Source: Hydractinia symbiolongicarpus (lineage: Eukaryota > Cnidaria > Hydrozoa > Anthoathecata > Hydractiniidae). From it: DNA of 64,000 bases. A program made the position numbers and the translations under genes. The notes beneath the pieces are model-generated. The model was not told where the DNA came from, ran no database searches, and saw nothing but the letters and a program-made list of their open reading frames with translations. Below, in pieces: positions 45,584-58,300 of the stretch. Each line of letters opens with the position of its first letter. Position 1 is the first letter of the stretch. The stretch covers positions 10,375,501 to 10,439,500 of the forward strand of contig NC_079886.1 in NCBI RefSeq assembly GCF_029227915.1, given 5' to 3'.

Positions 45584-48500
45584 ATGGATAAGCCATTTAA
45601 ATGTCACACATGTGGACAGGTATTTTCTCTTTACTTTGCAGCGATTATATGTAAGCATCTCTATAATAATAGCCAATGTCTGTCTGTGTTTCTGTCTGTT
45701 ACGGAAATGCAATATTTAAAGGCCATCTCCCTGGATTTTTCCACAAGTTAATAAAGCTTGAATTACAAGGTTTAAACACAACCTACTATCATATAGTGTT
45801 GATTTGTCATCATTAGCAATCTTTATGCAAAGGTGAAGTAGAATAAACACAAATTGGTTCTACTGGTATGTGTATGTTTGATATAATGGTTGTTTTGAAC
45901 ATTGAAATGAGCAATTAAAACATTTTACACCTCAAATGATATGTTTGGCAAAGCTATATAGCGTTTTAGAAATTAGAAATGCAGGTTAGTTGGGCCAAAT
46001 TGAGACTTTTTCATAAATATCCAGCATGTTCAGATGACTGCTGTGAAGAAAAATTGGCCTATTTCGATCTGGAGAAAATCTGTTTACTAGCCTTTAAATA
46101 AAATTAGCTGATTTGTGGTTGTTACTGTTTCTGGGATAAAATTATTGAATAGTATAACAAATGTGTTGATGTCAATTTTTACATGGTAATCTTTTGTTGA
46201 AGATATAATATAAATAGATGGTACTTAACCCTAATAAACAAGTTTAAAATATGTCCTGAAGTATGGGATTTTAATATCTAAGTATTTAGGTTTGTGATTA
46301 TCAAACTTTCTTCACATGTAATCCAAATAATTTATTTTTTAATTTTTTGGGGGGGAAGGGATAAATTGTTAAGTGATTTAATGTTTTAAAACTTTTAGGA
46401 CGTTTCCTGCAAATATTTTATACCAGAATATTTGAAGAAATTTTAGATGAGTCAAAGAAAGCTTATTTGGATTTTTGACATTAAGAAAACCGCCAAAATA
46501 TGCTGTTACTGGGACAGATGTTAAAATTGCAAATTGATTGTTGGTGTAGTAATAGGTTTGATTTTTTTCTTTGCCACAACTGCAAGTTTACTGTTTGTTT
46601 TTAGTGTTTTGCAAATAGTGACCATCTTGGTGTACATCTCTCACATCACGCTAAACAGAAAAGTTTACAAGTTAAAATACCTGGAATTTTAAATGGCCCT
46701 CTTACAGGTACAAAACTTTATTGCAGTGGTGTAAAAAAATAATTGTTGCAATGTTTAGAGTAATTGATTGGCTGCAGACTAATTAGTGTAAATAAAAAAC
46801 CAATGTAATCCAATGCTTATATTTACTGGACAATGTATAGTAAAAGGGTACAATCATTAGAAAAGGGGTTTGAATAAATAATGACTTGTCATTTTTACTT
46901 TACACACTTTTTTGTTCAGCCCTTCTACAATAAGTTTAATTGTAATTCACATTTGAGACTAAAATATAGCCTCAATATTTCTTTTCTAAACATCTGTGTA
47001 TTTTCAGTTTTGTAAAATTCTATTCACGGATTAAGGATACACCTTTAAAAGTCTTCTAAATAAGCTAAAGTTTGGACTAAAAGTAACGATTTTAAATGAA
47101 TTTTTATGAAATTTACTATGCAATTTGCAATTTTTTCAAAGATTAGGCATTATTATTAGTAACTCTTAATTACTGTTTTCTACAATATGATCCCCGAGCT
47201 AAATCCTAAATCTATATTATAATACCCGTATACGTCTGTCTGTCTGTCACGCAAAATGGTAGCTTAGCTGCGCAAGTAGCGAGACGCACGTGGTGCGGTA
47301 TAAAAGGGACGGGCGAACCCGTGGATTTTTCCACGGGCTAACGACTAGTTTCTTCTAAAATCAACTAAAGTTGCAAAATTTTAAAGTTGTAGCCACGTGG
47401 TTTTAGGTATTTACAAGTATTGAAAAACATCAGTGCAATTGCTGCAAAAGACAACGTAAAAATACCTAAAATGAACCAATTTAGGACCAAATTTTTTAGC
47501 ACTTAATTATGGTGAGCCCTTTACTTTAATAAAACTATGATGCCGGCCTTGGAAGGACCTTATGGCAAAAGTTGTAACAAAAAAAGTGAAAGTAATTTTA
47601 GTTCGGCATTTTAATTTCAGATCAAACTCCTACACCAACACGTTTCTTGAAAACTGCTGAAGTCGATGGATCTGTTTTGTTTGAGGAAATCAATCCTTTT
47701 GACCAGGTGAAGACTTTGTTGTTGTTTATTTGTCTCGATATTAAGTTATTTGTGATTGATTAGTTGCATGTGCTACCTGGGTTTGTTTTCTATTGCAAAA
47801 TACAATTTTTAGGATTTCAAAATGGCTTCCAAACGTCAAAACTCGGTGATCGCTGAACAGAGTCCAGCTGTTGGTTCAACGACTGGAGATGAAAGTCCAA
47901 GTGACATCTCGGTGAGTCAGTTTTTAAAGTTAACTCTCTTAAATAATGTTGTTTCATTGTAGAGCCTAAAATTAGATAGCTGTTTATAAGCTTGTATATT
48001 TAAGTCATATCGGGGTGGTCACAGTCCTATTTGTGCTTGAAAATTCTGTAATTTTAAGTAAAATTTAATGATGTCTTGGATTTATCCTGGAAAATAATTG
48101 TGTTGAGTTAATTTTGCAAATCGATATATTTAAATCATATTTATTCAATGCAGGAATCACAAACAATAATCTTACATCCTACTATATAATTTATATATTT
48201 TTTTCCTATTTAATTCTGTACACTTTGCTGCACGGGTTGCTTTATGATCATTTTTCATAATTATATTAATTATAATAAGCGTTTATTTTAGTTCGGTTCC
48301 TGGAGATTTAATTCTCACAAATTTATCTTTTTTTTGCATCTTTTTTGCGAGCAAACTCTTTGTGAGAAAAATAGAAGTAGCGGATAGCAAGTTGTATATT
48401 TCCTATTTTTTTGCAAGCATATATAAAAAATATATATTCTTTCTGAAAACAAATGAAATTTTGTCTTTGCGAACAAACAAGTTCGGACAAAAAAATTTCA

Positions 48501-51500
48501 TTAGCTTCTTCTGCCGCAGGTTGGAGTAAGGAAATTACTTTTGTGTGTCGGTATTTACAGAATATATTGTATTAATGTGTTTAAATTTATGTTTAATGTG
48601 TATAAAAAGGAAAACTATTCTGGATGAGAATAAAATAATGTCGCTGCATATATTTTTGCATGCTTCGTTTCACAGTGTACCTTCTGCACAAAATCATGAT
48701 GAAAATGAGAAAAGTTTTATGGGGATTTGCCCTAAGCTACCCATAAATTTAATATGTTTAAAATTATAAAAAGTTTTTTAAAACTAATTTCGTTAGGAAA
48801 ATTTGTCTGTTTTTATCATCACGATACCTCTTTCAACCCCTAAAATTTCGCCAGCGCAGTTACCATCTGACGTTTTATTTCAACGATTGTGATTGGTCGG
48901 ATGATAATTTCTCAGTTTCCTATTGGGCGAAGTTTTGATATTTATCTGCTTGATTACCTTCATGACATCATGAAGATACATTATAAAGAGTTTTATACTG
49001 ATGTAATGGTACTCGTTCTATGGCAAGATGTTATAATTGAAAACGCTGTATAGATATATTAGGCAGTAAAAATAAACAAAATTTTGTATGTTGATGTATT
49101 TGTTCACGTAATATTGTCTTTCTTGTCTTGATTGGTCTACATTCGATCACGTGTTTTTGGTTGTTACTTGTGCAAAAACTTTTTTTTGATAAATCACTTT
49201 ATTTTACTTGGAAATAAATTATTATTGAATAAATTTGATACTTTTAGAAGCTGGAACAACTATCAGAAGTGATACATTCGGTCTCTACTAAAGCATCAAT
49301 CAACGCGAATGAAGCTTCCAAATCGACGGCGAATCAGAACCCAGTCCTGCAAGCAGTTTTGAAGCAGCTGCAACAAAACAAACCGCTTGTTAATACATCG
49401 ACACTTTCAACGGCACTGCCGTCTGTTTTAACATCCTCTAACACGGCGTCGTCTGTTTTGACATCATCTGGTTCGTCGTCGATTGTTTTCACTTCTGCTC
49501 ATACTGCCACTGCATCCGACCCGACGTCCGTCACTTCATCGACTCAGCAGCAGAAAAGCAACTCCTCGCAAGATTTACTGCGGGAACAGTTGAAAGCTCT
49601 GATCAAATCAGGGCAGATCAAAATACGTATGTACCCTTTCAATAAATAAAAGTATTTGGACTTCTTTTCTGGAGAAAATAAGGTTCAAGTTTGCATGGGA
49701 AGATCAGGGGAAAAACAGCTGGAAAATTAAAAAAAAAGTTGAAATTATATTCCAATTATTTGTTTTTCCATTATTTCATGTATTTTACTTCAGTCAAAAT
49801 TGATTAAGACCATTCTGTACTTTTTCTGCATTTTGTCGCATATAAGCAACCTTTTTTCAGCCTAAATGTTGCGTAAAAAACTGTTGCCATATAAAAACCT
49901 TGTTGTTTGTATAGAATACGGCTGTATTTTGTAGCGACAATGGAAGAGGAGGATTGCTTTTAAAGAAAGTTTTTGTTTAATTTAATTTTTACAGAAAGCA
50001 GGACTGTAAAAATGTTTTCACTTCGAACTGCTATACCTCAAAAAGAGTTGCTTGACAATTAAAATTTTAAGGATTATTGTTTCTTCTAAAAATGCGCGTG
50101 CTTTTCTTGTGCTATAATTCTGTTCTATGTTATTCTCTTCTTTAGAGTTTTCTTCCGATCCGTCTTCGCCGAAGGTTCAGGCAACGATTGTCGGCAACGT
50201 GCCGGCGAAATCCTCAGCAGTACAAACATCGTTAAATTCTCAAGCGAAGCAATTGGTTGTTGCACCTAAACAAGTTAGCCATCAAACTAGTGTAACTCCA
50301 ATGTCAGTATTGTCAGTCCCGGCTGCAACAATTGTTTCATCGGCAAACATGGTCCACATGAATCATTCCGATGTTAATCTAGCCATAGCTAAACAAGTGA
50401 GTTTTGTTGTGATAGAATGAGCCGTGCGTTTTAGTTGCACGTGTTTACAAAAAATAATGAATTATGAAATTAATGTCGACTGCCATTCTTCCGCCTTAGT
50501 TTTGTGTCGGCGGTAATTTGACAACTTAGTTTTTAAGTTCGTTGTTTCTTTTTTGTCAGGAAATTTTGCTTCACCATTAAAAGTCCTTCTAAGCAAACAT
50601 GTTAATATACTTTAAAAGATAAATTATATTAAGACTGAGTGAACTGAAATAGACATTGACAGAATCTTTCATTGACAAACCTTTTATTAATTTTGTTAAA
50701 TTTTTTAGAAGTTAAAGCAAGTCATTCAAGCAAATTCTTCTGACAACAACAATTTACTGAACGGTCGCGTAAGTATGGTGAAAAACATGAGTTCGCAGGG
50801 AAAGTATAAAGATATCATACTGGTTGACGAAAAGAGTAACGACAGTAGTGGGAGTGAAAATTATGAAATGCCTGGCAAGAGAAAACGTTCAAGCGAGGAT
50901 GCAACGCCTGAAGAAAAACGAAGAAGATTTCTAGAGCGAAACAGGTTTAAGTGATTTCTTGCTTTTATAAGTAAACGATTGACGCAAGTTCGTAAAATTA
51001 AATCTACAAAAAAAATCGACTTACGACAATTTTCAAAATTAAATCCACGCAAAACCTCGGGCTTACGACAGTTTGCCAAATTAAATCCACGCAAAACCTT
51101 GGACTTACGATAGTTTGCCAAGATAAATCCACGCCAAACTTTAAACTTACGACAGTGTGTTAATTGAAACCCACACAACAAAATGTAATTCTTACGAATA
51201 AAAAATGAAAATACAATCTTATATTTTCCAGAGCTGCGGCGTCCAGGTGTAGACAGAAAAGAAAGGTTTGGGTGAACCAGTTGGAACAAAAATCAGATGA
51301 TCTCATCCAAACGAATAGTCAGTTAATGGTATAGTAGATTTTTGAAATTTATTTAAGCAGGTTTTCTTTCAACACGACTGACTCATTTTTATGACAAGAG
51401 ATCACAACTTATTTTTTGTTTTATTTTTAGAGCGAAATCACTGCGTTACGAAGTGAAGTTGCACAGTTAAAAGGATTGCTGTTGGCTCATAAAGACTGTC

Positions 51501-51962
51501 CTGTCACGTTACAACAGAAAGCTTTGATCAGTCAACTAACAACTTCAGGTGTGTTTCCGCGCGAAGGAAAATTTTATTTTAGTAACTGACGTAATTATTG
51601 TATCACATTTTTTTATTATTTTTATTTATATCTCGTAAATTATATAGTAGACAGATTCGAAAAATTATCTCTGCGAGCATTGCCTGGAGAACTAATCGCG
51701 AATATTTGGGGGACACTTTGTTAACATTTCTTTGTGTTTAGGTGCGTACGTGGTATCAGACGGGCAGATAATAGCCATACACCAAGTGCCCAACGGCAAT
51801 GTGCAAGCCAGTTCTGCAGAAGAGCTTGCTACTAGTGCGTTAACAGACATGGCGTCAAGAGCTACGGTAGAGTTGGGTCATCGTATGTCTTCTGGCACAG
51901 TGACGGTACAAGCGAATGACAGCTCTGTCTCAACAATATCTAGCAACTTGATGCAACGATAA
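45584..51962 (+). CDS. ATF2/ATF7/CREB5-like bZIP transcription factor (10 exons)
   Basis: A nuclear CRE-binding factor activated by JNK and p38 kinases in animals. Exons: 45584-45619, 46605-46707, 47621-47706, 47813-47911, 49248-49626, 50146-50396, 50709-50944, 51232-51328, 51431-51548, 51742-51962; 541 residues (human ATF2 has 505). Residues 3-27 form a C2H2 zinc finger (CHTC ... HLSHH). QTPTPTRFLK at 48-57 keeps the two Thr-Pro sites, T49 and T51, equivalent to human T69/T71. The middle (about 110-320) is Ser/Thr/Gln-rich, as in a transactivation region. EEKRRRFLERNRAAASRCRQ starts the basic region (about 385), followed by a leucine zipper with LLLAHKDCPVT, the ATF2 subfamily signature. The ATG has an in-frame TAA 15 nt upstream; human ATF2 has about 20 more N-terminal residues. 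An intron splits the basic region at R397. Subtype within the trio cannot be decided. Confidence 0.93.
45658..45760 (+). mobile_element. Decayed Helitron-like element (copy 4)
   Basis: It begins TCTCTATAATAATAGCC after an A, has a TGTCTGTCTGTG stretch, and ends with CCCTGGATTTTTCCACAAG and CTTG. Parts align in order with the copies at 21787 and 47211 but the hairpin and CTAG end are eroded. It lies in intron 1 of the ATF2-like gene. Confidence 0.5.
47211..47348 (+). mobile_element. Non-autonomous Helitron-like element (copy 2)
   Basis: It starts TCTATATTATAATACCCG, has TCTGTCTGTCTGTCACGC, TATAAAAGGG, then the perfect hairpin CCCGTGGATTTTTCCACGGG and CTAACGACTAG. It is bordered by A on the left and T on the right. 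It is nearly identical to copy 1 apart from the length of the microsatellite. It lies in intron 2 of the ATF2-like gene. Confidence 0.78.
47912..49247. other. Intron 4 of the ATF2-like gene
   Basis: About 1.3 kb AT-rich intron. An inverted repeat TCTCACAAA (48314-48322) / TTTGTGAGA (48358-48366) could form a hairpin. No exon-like or transposase-like frame seen. Confidence 0.45.
50995..51177. repeat. 42-bp minisatellite in the intron that splits the bZIP basic region
   Basis: Four copies and a fragment of a 42-bp unit starting AAATTAAATCCACGCAAAAC and ending TTACGACAGTTTGCC. Since 42 is a multiple of three, the minus strand shows a 14-residue repeating frame; it is not a gene, because it overlaps splice sites on the other strand. 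Confidence 0.88.
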
Positions 51963-51981
51963 TTTGCAGACCAGAATGAAA

Positions 51982-51987
51982 AATAAA
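51982..51987 (+). terminator. Polyadenylation signal of the ATF2-like gene
   Basis: AATAAA 20 nt past the stop codon at 51962. It implies a very short 3' UTR, or a later alternative site. Confidence 0.5.
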
Positions 51988-52157
51988 GAATACCAATATC
52001 TAATTTGCAACCCTTTTGCGCGCCAAAACTTAATTGCTTGCGTGACTTCGGGCAATATAGTATTCGCTTAGTAGTTTTTTTATAACAAGAAAAATTACCA
52101 CAACTATTTCTGAAGAAATGTATATTTTAATTGTACATATAAATCATAGTTTATGTA

Positions 52158-52163
52158 TTTATT
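52158..52163 (-). terminator. Polyadenylation signal of NOM1
   Basis: The minus strand reads AATAAA about 165 nt past the NOM1 stop. It falls in the 364-bp gap between the two convergent genes. Confidence 0.5.
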
Positions 52164-52325
52164 ACGTCCAGTATTGACGGTTTTTTTACTAAGAACTTTT
52201 GAATGTAACAAGAGTGTTAAAAAAGATGATGAACTTATCAACACAAGTGTTTTTCTGAACGCGGAGGGAAAAGTACCAGGATACAACTGATGAATTGTTT
52301 TAAATACTTTTTTTTACGATCACTT

Positions 52326-55300
52326 TCATAGAGGTACATATTCGTGTCCATCTAACGCAGCATCAGATATTTCGATTAGTTCTTTTATTTTTTCTTGCTG
52401 CATATCAAAGCCCTCATCGCTTGTTTTTCTTGGGTACAAAAAATGTTTCAAAAATACTTTAACACCTTCGCGTAGCAGGGAGAGCTTTTGATCGTTCGAG
52501 ATTCGTTGAAACACAGCCCTAAATAAAAAGGGTGAATTGCATTAACGAAGCCTTTAGTCAAAATCAGAGTCGTTTGAACCTCAAATAATGCCCTATGTTC
52601 CTCTATTAAACACGCCCCTCTTACAACTTTACTTGTACCCCCTCTAAAAATTATTAACTTATCGGGCGCTAAAAAGATCGATACTTACTTGGAAACTGTT
52701 TCTGGGTATTGCAGTAACAATATCTTGAAGAAGTTGATAAAAAATTTGATCGAAGGTTTATCAAGAACTCCAAAACTTACAACCTGGAAATACGTAGGAT
52801 AATTATCAAAATCGTGAAAACAAACTATACATAAAGCTCGTACAAAAACGAATGAAAAACTTGAAGACTATGCAAAATATTGTTCGAGATTGTGATGAAA
52901 GAGTGTTGGAAGAAAAAAAGGGGTTAAAATTTTTGTTGGACAGGGAGATTCCGAAATAGAGTGTTCATCAGGAGTTCACGGTAATTTATTGGCAAATACA
53001 TCTAAAGAGTGATGCAAATTATTTCAATCCTGCTAATACCTTTAACACTGCCAGGGATAGATGTTTTGACGACACCAGATGAGCAAGTAACAAAGCCATG
53101 TTGTTTAAATTATGTTTCGATAAAGTTGAAAGTACTTTGAAGCGGTCCCATAACGTGTACTGTAACGTTACCTGAGGGTACATAAATAAAAAAAAATCAT
53201 GTCACGATATAGATTTCATGGTAAGTATACTCCGTTCTAGAAAACGTATCCCTGGAAAGTTTTAAATCTTAGATTGGAATATTTTTGAGTGAAACATCAA
53301 CTTGTTTAACCCAAAAAAATACAAGACTACTTTTGGCTGCAACAAAAACGGCTGTCAACATTGTGACCAATTTCAAATTCTTCTACAAACTGTTTTTAGT
53401 GCAAAATTTTATTCACAATTTGTACCTGATGACTTCTGGAATATTCGCAAAATTTACCAGCCAGGTGAGCGTAGAAAGGATTGTACGTCTGTTCCTAAAA
53501 TAAATTGTCGGATTAATTATTGCATGTAAACGACGTACAGACGTTCACAAGACGGCTACCGAGGTTCACATGACGGCTACCTATGTTCACATGACGCAAT
53601 CATATATCTTTATAGTTCATAGTTTTCTGGGTTTTTTTGGAAAAAAAATCGATATTGGTATGAAGAATAAAAAAACAGACCAGATTTAAAGTATACTATA
53701 GAGTATACTAAAGTATAATATCTAATGTCTTCCAGGTGACTTGTGGATATCGCAGCACCCTCCACCATAGAGACACACAGATAAGTTAGTTACCAACCTG
53801 CATACAACAATCAAGGAGAACATGAATTATTTCACGTGCTTGTTTTTCTTTTAGATTCAACTTTAACAAGCGTTCAAAAGCGTCTGCGTAATCCTAAAAA
53901 AAGATAAATCCGAAAAAACTACAAAAAATGTTATTAATCACGTACGCCATTTTATTGCGCTTAATGGCGCTAATTTCTGCAAAACAGGTTAAAAAGTTTG
54001 TGAGTTGACTATAAACATTCAGTTAATAAACGTCCATAAACGCCGGCGTTAAATTACGACCAGCATAATAAGAGACATGCTTACAAACACAAAGGTAAAA
54101 AACCCACAGCGTCACAAATAAAATTTCAAAGCTTGCATAAGAAGCACATAAACACAGTCAAGCATATTCATGTCGTTGTAACCATTTTTACATTCTCAAT
54201 ATATTGGTCGAGGACCAAAAAAATTTTCAGAGTGACATCCAAATTCGTGCTCAAACAAACAAACATCTCTTATCCCTTTCAAAATAACAAAAGTTATCTT
54301 TGTGTTGATATATTCACCAAAAAAAAAACTAAATTTATTTGGGCTCTCCAGGCTTGTCAACTCAGTAATAAACAGCAGAGACTAATCACAAAACCTGAGT
54401 TGCGATAGTGCGCACGCGTGAAGTTGCCAACATACCTCACTAGTCATCATTGTGCAAAAAATATTTTTTCTCAGGTTTGTATTCATTCTTTGTTTCTTCG
54501 CAACTTCTAAAACACGAGATCCTTCGTCGGTTTGTGGATTATTTGTCGATTCTGTTTTCTCCGTTGGTTCTCGTCCCGTCCACGCAGCCCCTACCACCCA
54601 CCATTTACCTAAAAACAGGAGAAATAAATACATTAAAGAGAGGAGAAATAAATATATTAAAAAGATTCGACGTTTGGCAAGCAGTTTCTGTCCTCATAAC
54701 GCTCACGATTATTTGTTGAGTTAAACTTTTTATTAGCCGAAATAGAACTTCAGTAAAACTTCAGCAATGTCATTGTAGTGCTGTGAATGGAGAATCAGAA
54801 GCGTCAAAAAATGGTTAATAAAAATATTACAGGCACAAGAAAATTTATTAAATTCTTTTTGTAACTAAAAAATACTTTTTACCAATAGTGTTAAAATAAA
54901 TAACATTCAACAGTGTAGAACTACTTTTCTACTGATTCCCAAACTGGTAGAGAATATGAAAAAGACGATGTATAAACTGTATGAAGAGCAGGCTGTGAAC
55001 ACAGAACTTTAATTTATGAATATCTTCATATGCCTCTGAAATTGTTTTGATTTGTTAAGTAAATTACCAAGAAAATGAAAAAAAAAAACCATGGCAGTAT
55101 GTGTTTTGGAATTAGCAGTCAGAGATAAAACATTTTTATTCTTGGTCCAATTTGGCCCCAAAACAGCACTGGGTGTGGAGAAAGTTTTGGTATGCGAATG
55201 TTTGTAGAAAACAAAACATGTTCATTCTTGGACTAATTTAAAATGTTATTAGGTGTAGAAAACTCGAAATTTAAATGTCGCCATCCTGTTGAGTGTATTT

Positions 55301-58300
55301 GTTTTTAATCGCAGGCGAGCCAGTTTATTTTATTTTGATTAAATATAAATAGTGGGAGATCTCGTTTAGATAGAAAGTATTTTTGGTGCTCACGACAGGT
55401 CAAATTTCCGCTGTGACAGTTTCCAGTCTAAATAAACATGCATACCTTTTTCTCTTGCATTTAAGAGATCAACCAATGATACTTTTAACTGGACACCAGA
55501 GCTGTTTCCTAAAAAACACAAAATTTAAAAACTAGCACTAAAATAAAACAGCAAGATATGAAATTTTATTTTTAAGGTTAAGTGGTAAAAATTGTAAAGG
55601 GGAAGGATCACCTTTTCCTTTTAATGATAGCTTGAAAACTTTTCTTGCTTCTTCTAGTAATGTTGAATCATGTTGGATCTTGCGCAAGTTGTTGTTTTTC
55701 AATGCATTAATGGTTTCCAACATAAATCGGACGCGTGATCTTGAAAAAAAATAACACAAAACTAGTTCTCGGTACTTGTAAAGGTGACGCAAAAAATAAA
55801 CAAAAACAAACAAATAAAAACAAACAAATACACATACTGATCTTGTACTTGCGATGTTATTGACTTTGCTTGAACTTGAAGAATAATATCCTAAGATCAT
55901 GATGATAAAACATAAAATATGTATTCCCAATTTTTGTAACAAATTGATGTATATCACCATACTATTTTTTATTACTTCAGAAATTTTAAACTCCGTATAA
56001 TTATTATACCTTTAACGTTCCTGGATCATCTTTTCTTATTTCACTACCACAAACTAAAAAAATAGAAAATATTTATTAGTTAAACATTTGATATTCTATA
56101 GGGCATTAAAACAAACTTTATTTAACATTTATTTTAGTCCATATTCTGGCCAATAAAACACAAGTTGACTCTTTGTATTCTTAGTTAATACAAATTTCAT
56201 TACAAACTCACCCTTCAGTATCAGCAGAATCATTTCAATATCTTGTTCGTGAAAATTTTTCAGTAGTCTTTGAATTATATCATATACCAACAAACAGTCC
56301 ACCACCTAAAAAATACCACATTAAAAAAAATCTGAAAATCTACTTCTTCTTCGAAACATACTTATTTGGCATGAAAATCAACAAGCACAAATTTTACAAA
56401 CCTTAAATAAATACAATGACGTCAACAAGAGTAAAATATTTTGACATTGTTTTCCCTCGCCATACGATGGTCCATCCTGATGCAATGAACAAAATCTCTC
56501 AACCAACATTTGAAGAAAGTATGATCCTAAAACAAAGTTTTCGTTGTTGCATAGTTGATCACATTACTTTTGCTTTGCTTTATACATGTCAAATATTGTA
56601 CTGAGTAAAGATATTACCGACTTCTGAGCCAATGGTGTTATGTAAGACTGCAACTATAGTTATGTGTTCAATTACTAATCTCTGTGGTACTAATGACTCC
56701 ATGATGCATGCATCACATATTAGCTGGTATAATATCTCATTCATCACTAAATAAAAGAAGTCTCTAAGGTTAAAGGGGATATTAGAAAAGTTGCAAGCCC
56801 TCTCATGGTAGAGGGTGCTCACTATGCTCAGTTATTTTAGTCAAGAAGTTTGTAAAAAAATTGTTTAACAAATAAACATACTATTTCTGCTGTTTTCTAA
56901 GTATAACTTTTCAATGTTGGATGTGACACCAGGCAGGGTAGCAGAACTTACTCTATGTAACAGAAAAATCGTGTCAGGTTAAAACTCTGCATGCAAAAAC
57001 ATTTATTTACATTTGCTTCCAAACTGACCTGTTTAGCAATCCTTTGAGTTTCTTTTTGATGCGGTCCTGTTTTATTTTATCCTGATCTTCGTTTTTCTGC
57101 TTCAGTTTTCGTAATGCGGGTGGAACATATTTAGTCACGTTTTGTGATTCCTTCACATCTTCTTCTTCTTCTTCATTTGCGCTGCTGACTTCTTCGTCTA
57201 AATGTTCTGTTTCTTCTAAAATAGAACTTTTCCCAATGAAACTAAAGAATTACCTGAAGTATATAAATAAAATTGTTATCAAAAGAATATCAAACTGAAA
57301 TTCATTGTAGAGCTTGTTTTAAAAAGTTGTTTCAAAAGTCTTTTCATTCTCACGGTATTAGTGTTTAAAAATTTTCGTAGTATAAAAGTTTTTTCATTTT
57401 ATGTCAGTAATTTTGTGTGTCTTGTTAATTGTGGTACCATTTTGCGTGACATACGTATACTGGTATTATTTTATAAATGCAATGGACAGATATTTCAAAG
57501 CTGAATTGATACCATAAACATTTCTAAGAAAGCACTCGCTCATCGCAGGCAACTTGAATTTTTTGTCATGACCTATAAATATAATGTAAGACCTGCAGAT
57601 GAAAGTTTATCGAGATCATCATCATCTTCTTCATCACTGTCAGCGATTGAACCTTGAGCTAATATTTCTTCATCTTCATATGCTGTTCCATCATCAAACA
57701 ACAACTGATGGTTACGATCAACATTCTCATCAACATCATCATCATCATCATTTGATAGTTTCTTCTTTGTTAAAGTCTTCTTTTTTTTCTGAAAAAAAAA
57801 CAAGGCAACTTACAATTATTGTGTTCAGGTGAATTCAAATGACGAAGATTGGATGATATTTGTAAAAAGGATCCTTCACAATACAAATATACAAATAAAC
57901 CTATCATTCAAGATTTCAATTTAAAATTATATAAATAATAAATATATATATGTATACATAAATAATTTCAGGAATTGCATGAGCAGCCCATGCTAGCAGG
58001 AGCCAATTATGTTAAGCCGACAATGACGTTGTTTGTTAAAATTTTTTAACATCTCCAGAAAATACGATAATGTAGAACTCACTGCTGTTTTACTTGCCAT
58101 GTATTCTTCATCTGAACTATTATCATACTGTTCTTGTGATAACGGCTCACAAACTTCCAATATATCTTCAAAATATTAAGGATTACATCTCTTTGCTACA
58201 AAATTATTTTCACTCCTTTTAAACGTGCACTCTCTAAAAACATTCCCTGGCCACTTTATATAGCTACTTTTCATCAAAACTATGATATAGTAGAAGTTAG

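Noticed and set aside
50861-51289. 142-codon minus frame with 14-residue repeats
   Set aside because: It runs antisense through two ATF2-like exons and a 42-bp intronic minisatellite.
53285-53529. Two plus-strand frames with a Cys-rich look (CNKNGCQHCDQF)
   Set aside because: The minus strand here encodes NOM1 exon 18 (EQTYNPFYAHLAGKFCEY), which is needed for a continuous protein; the plus frames are its shadow and flanking intron.
57599-57832. His-rich plus-strand frame
   Set aside because: It is the reverse reading of the Asp/Glu-rich exon 6 of NOM1 (GAT/GAA repeats read as ATC/TTC and CAT).
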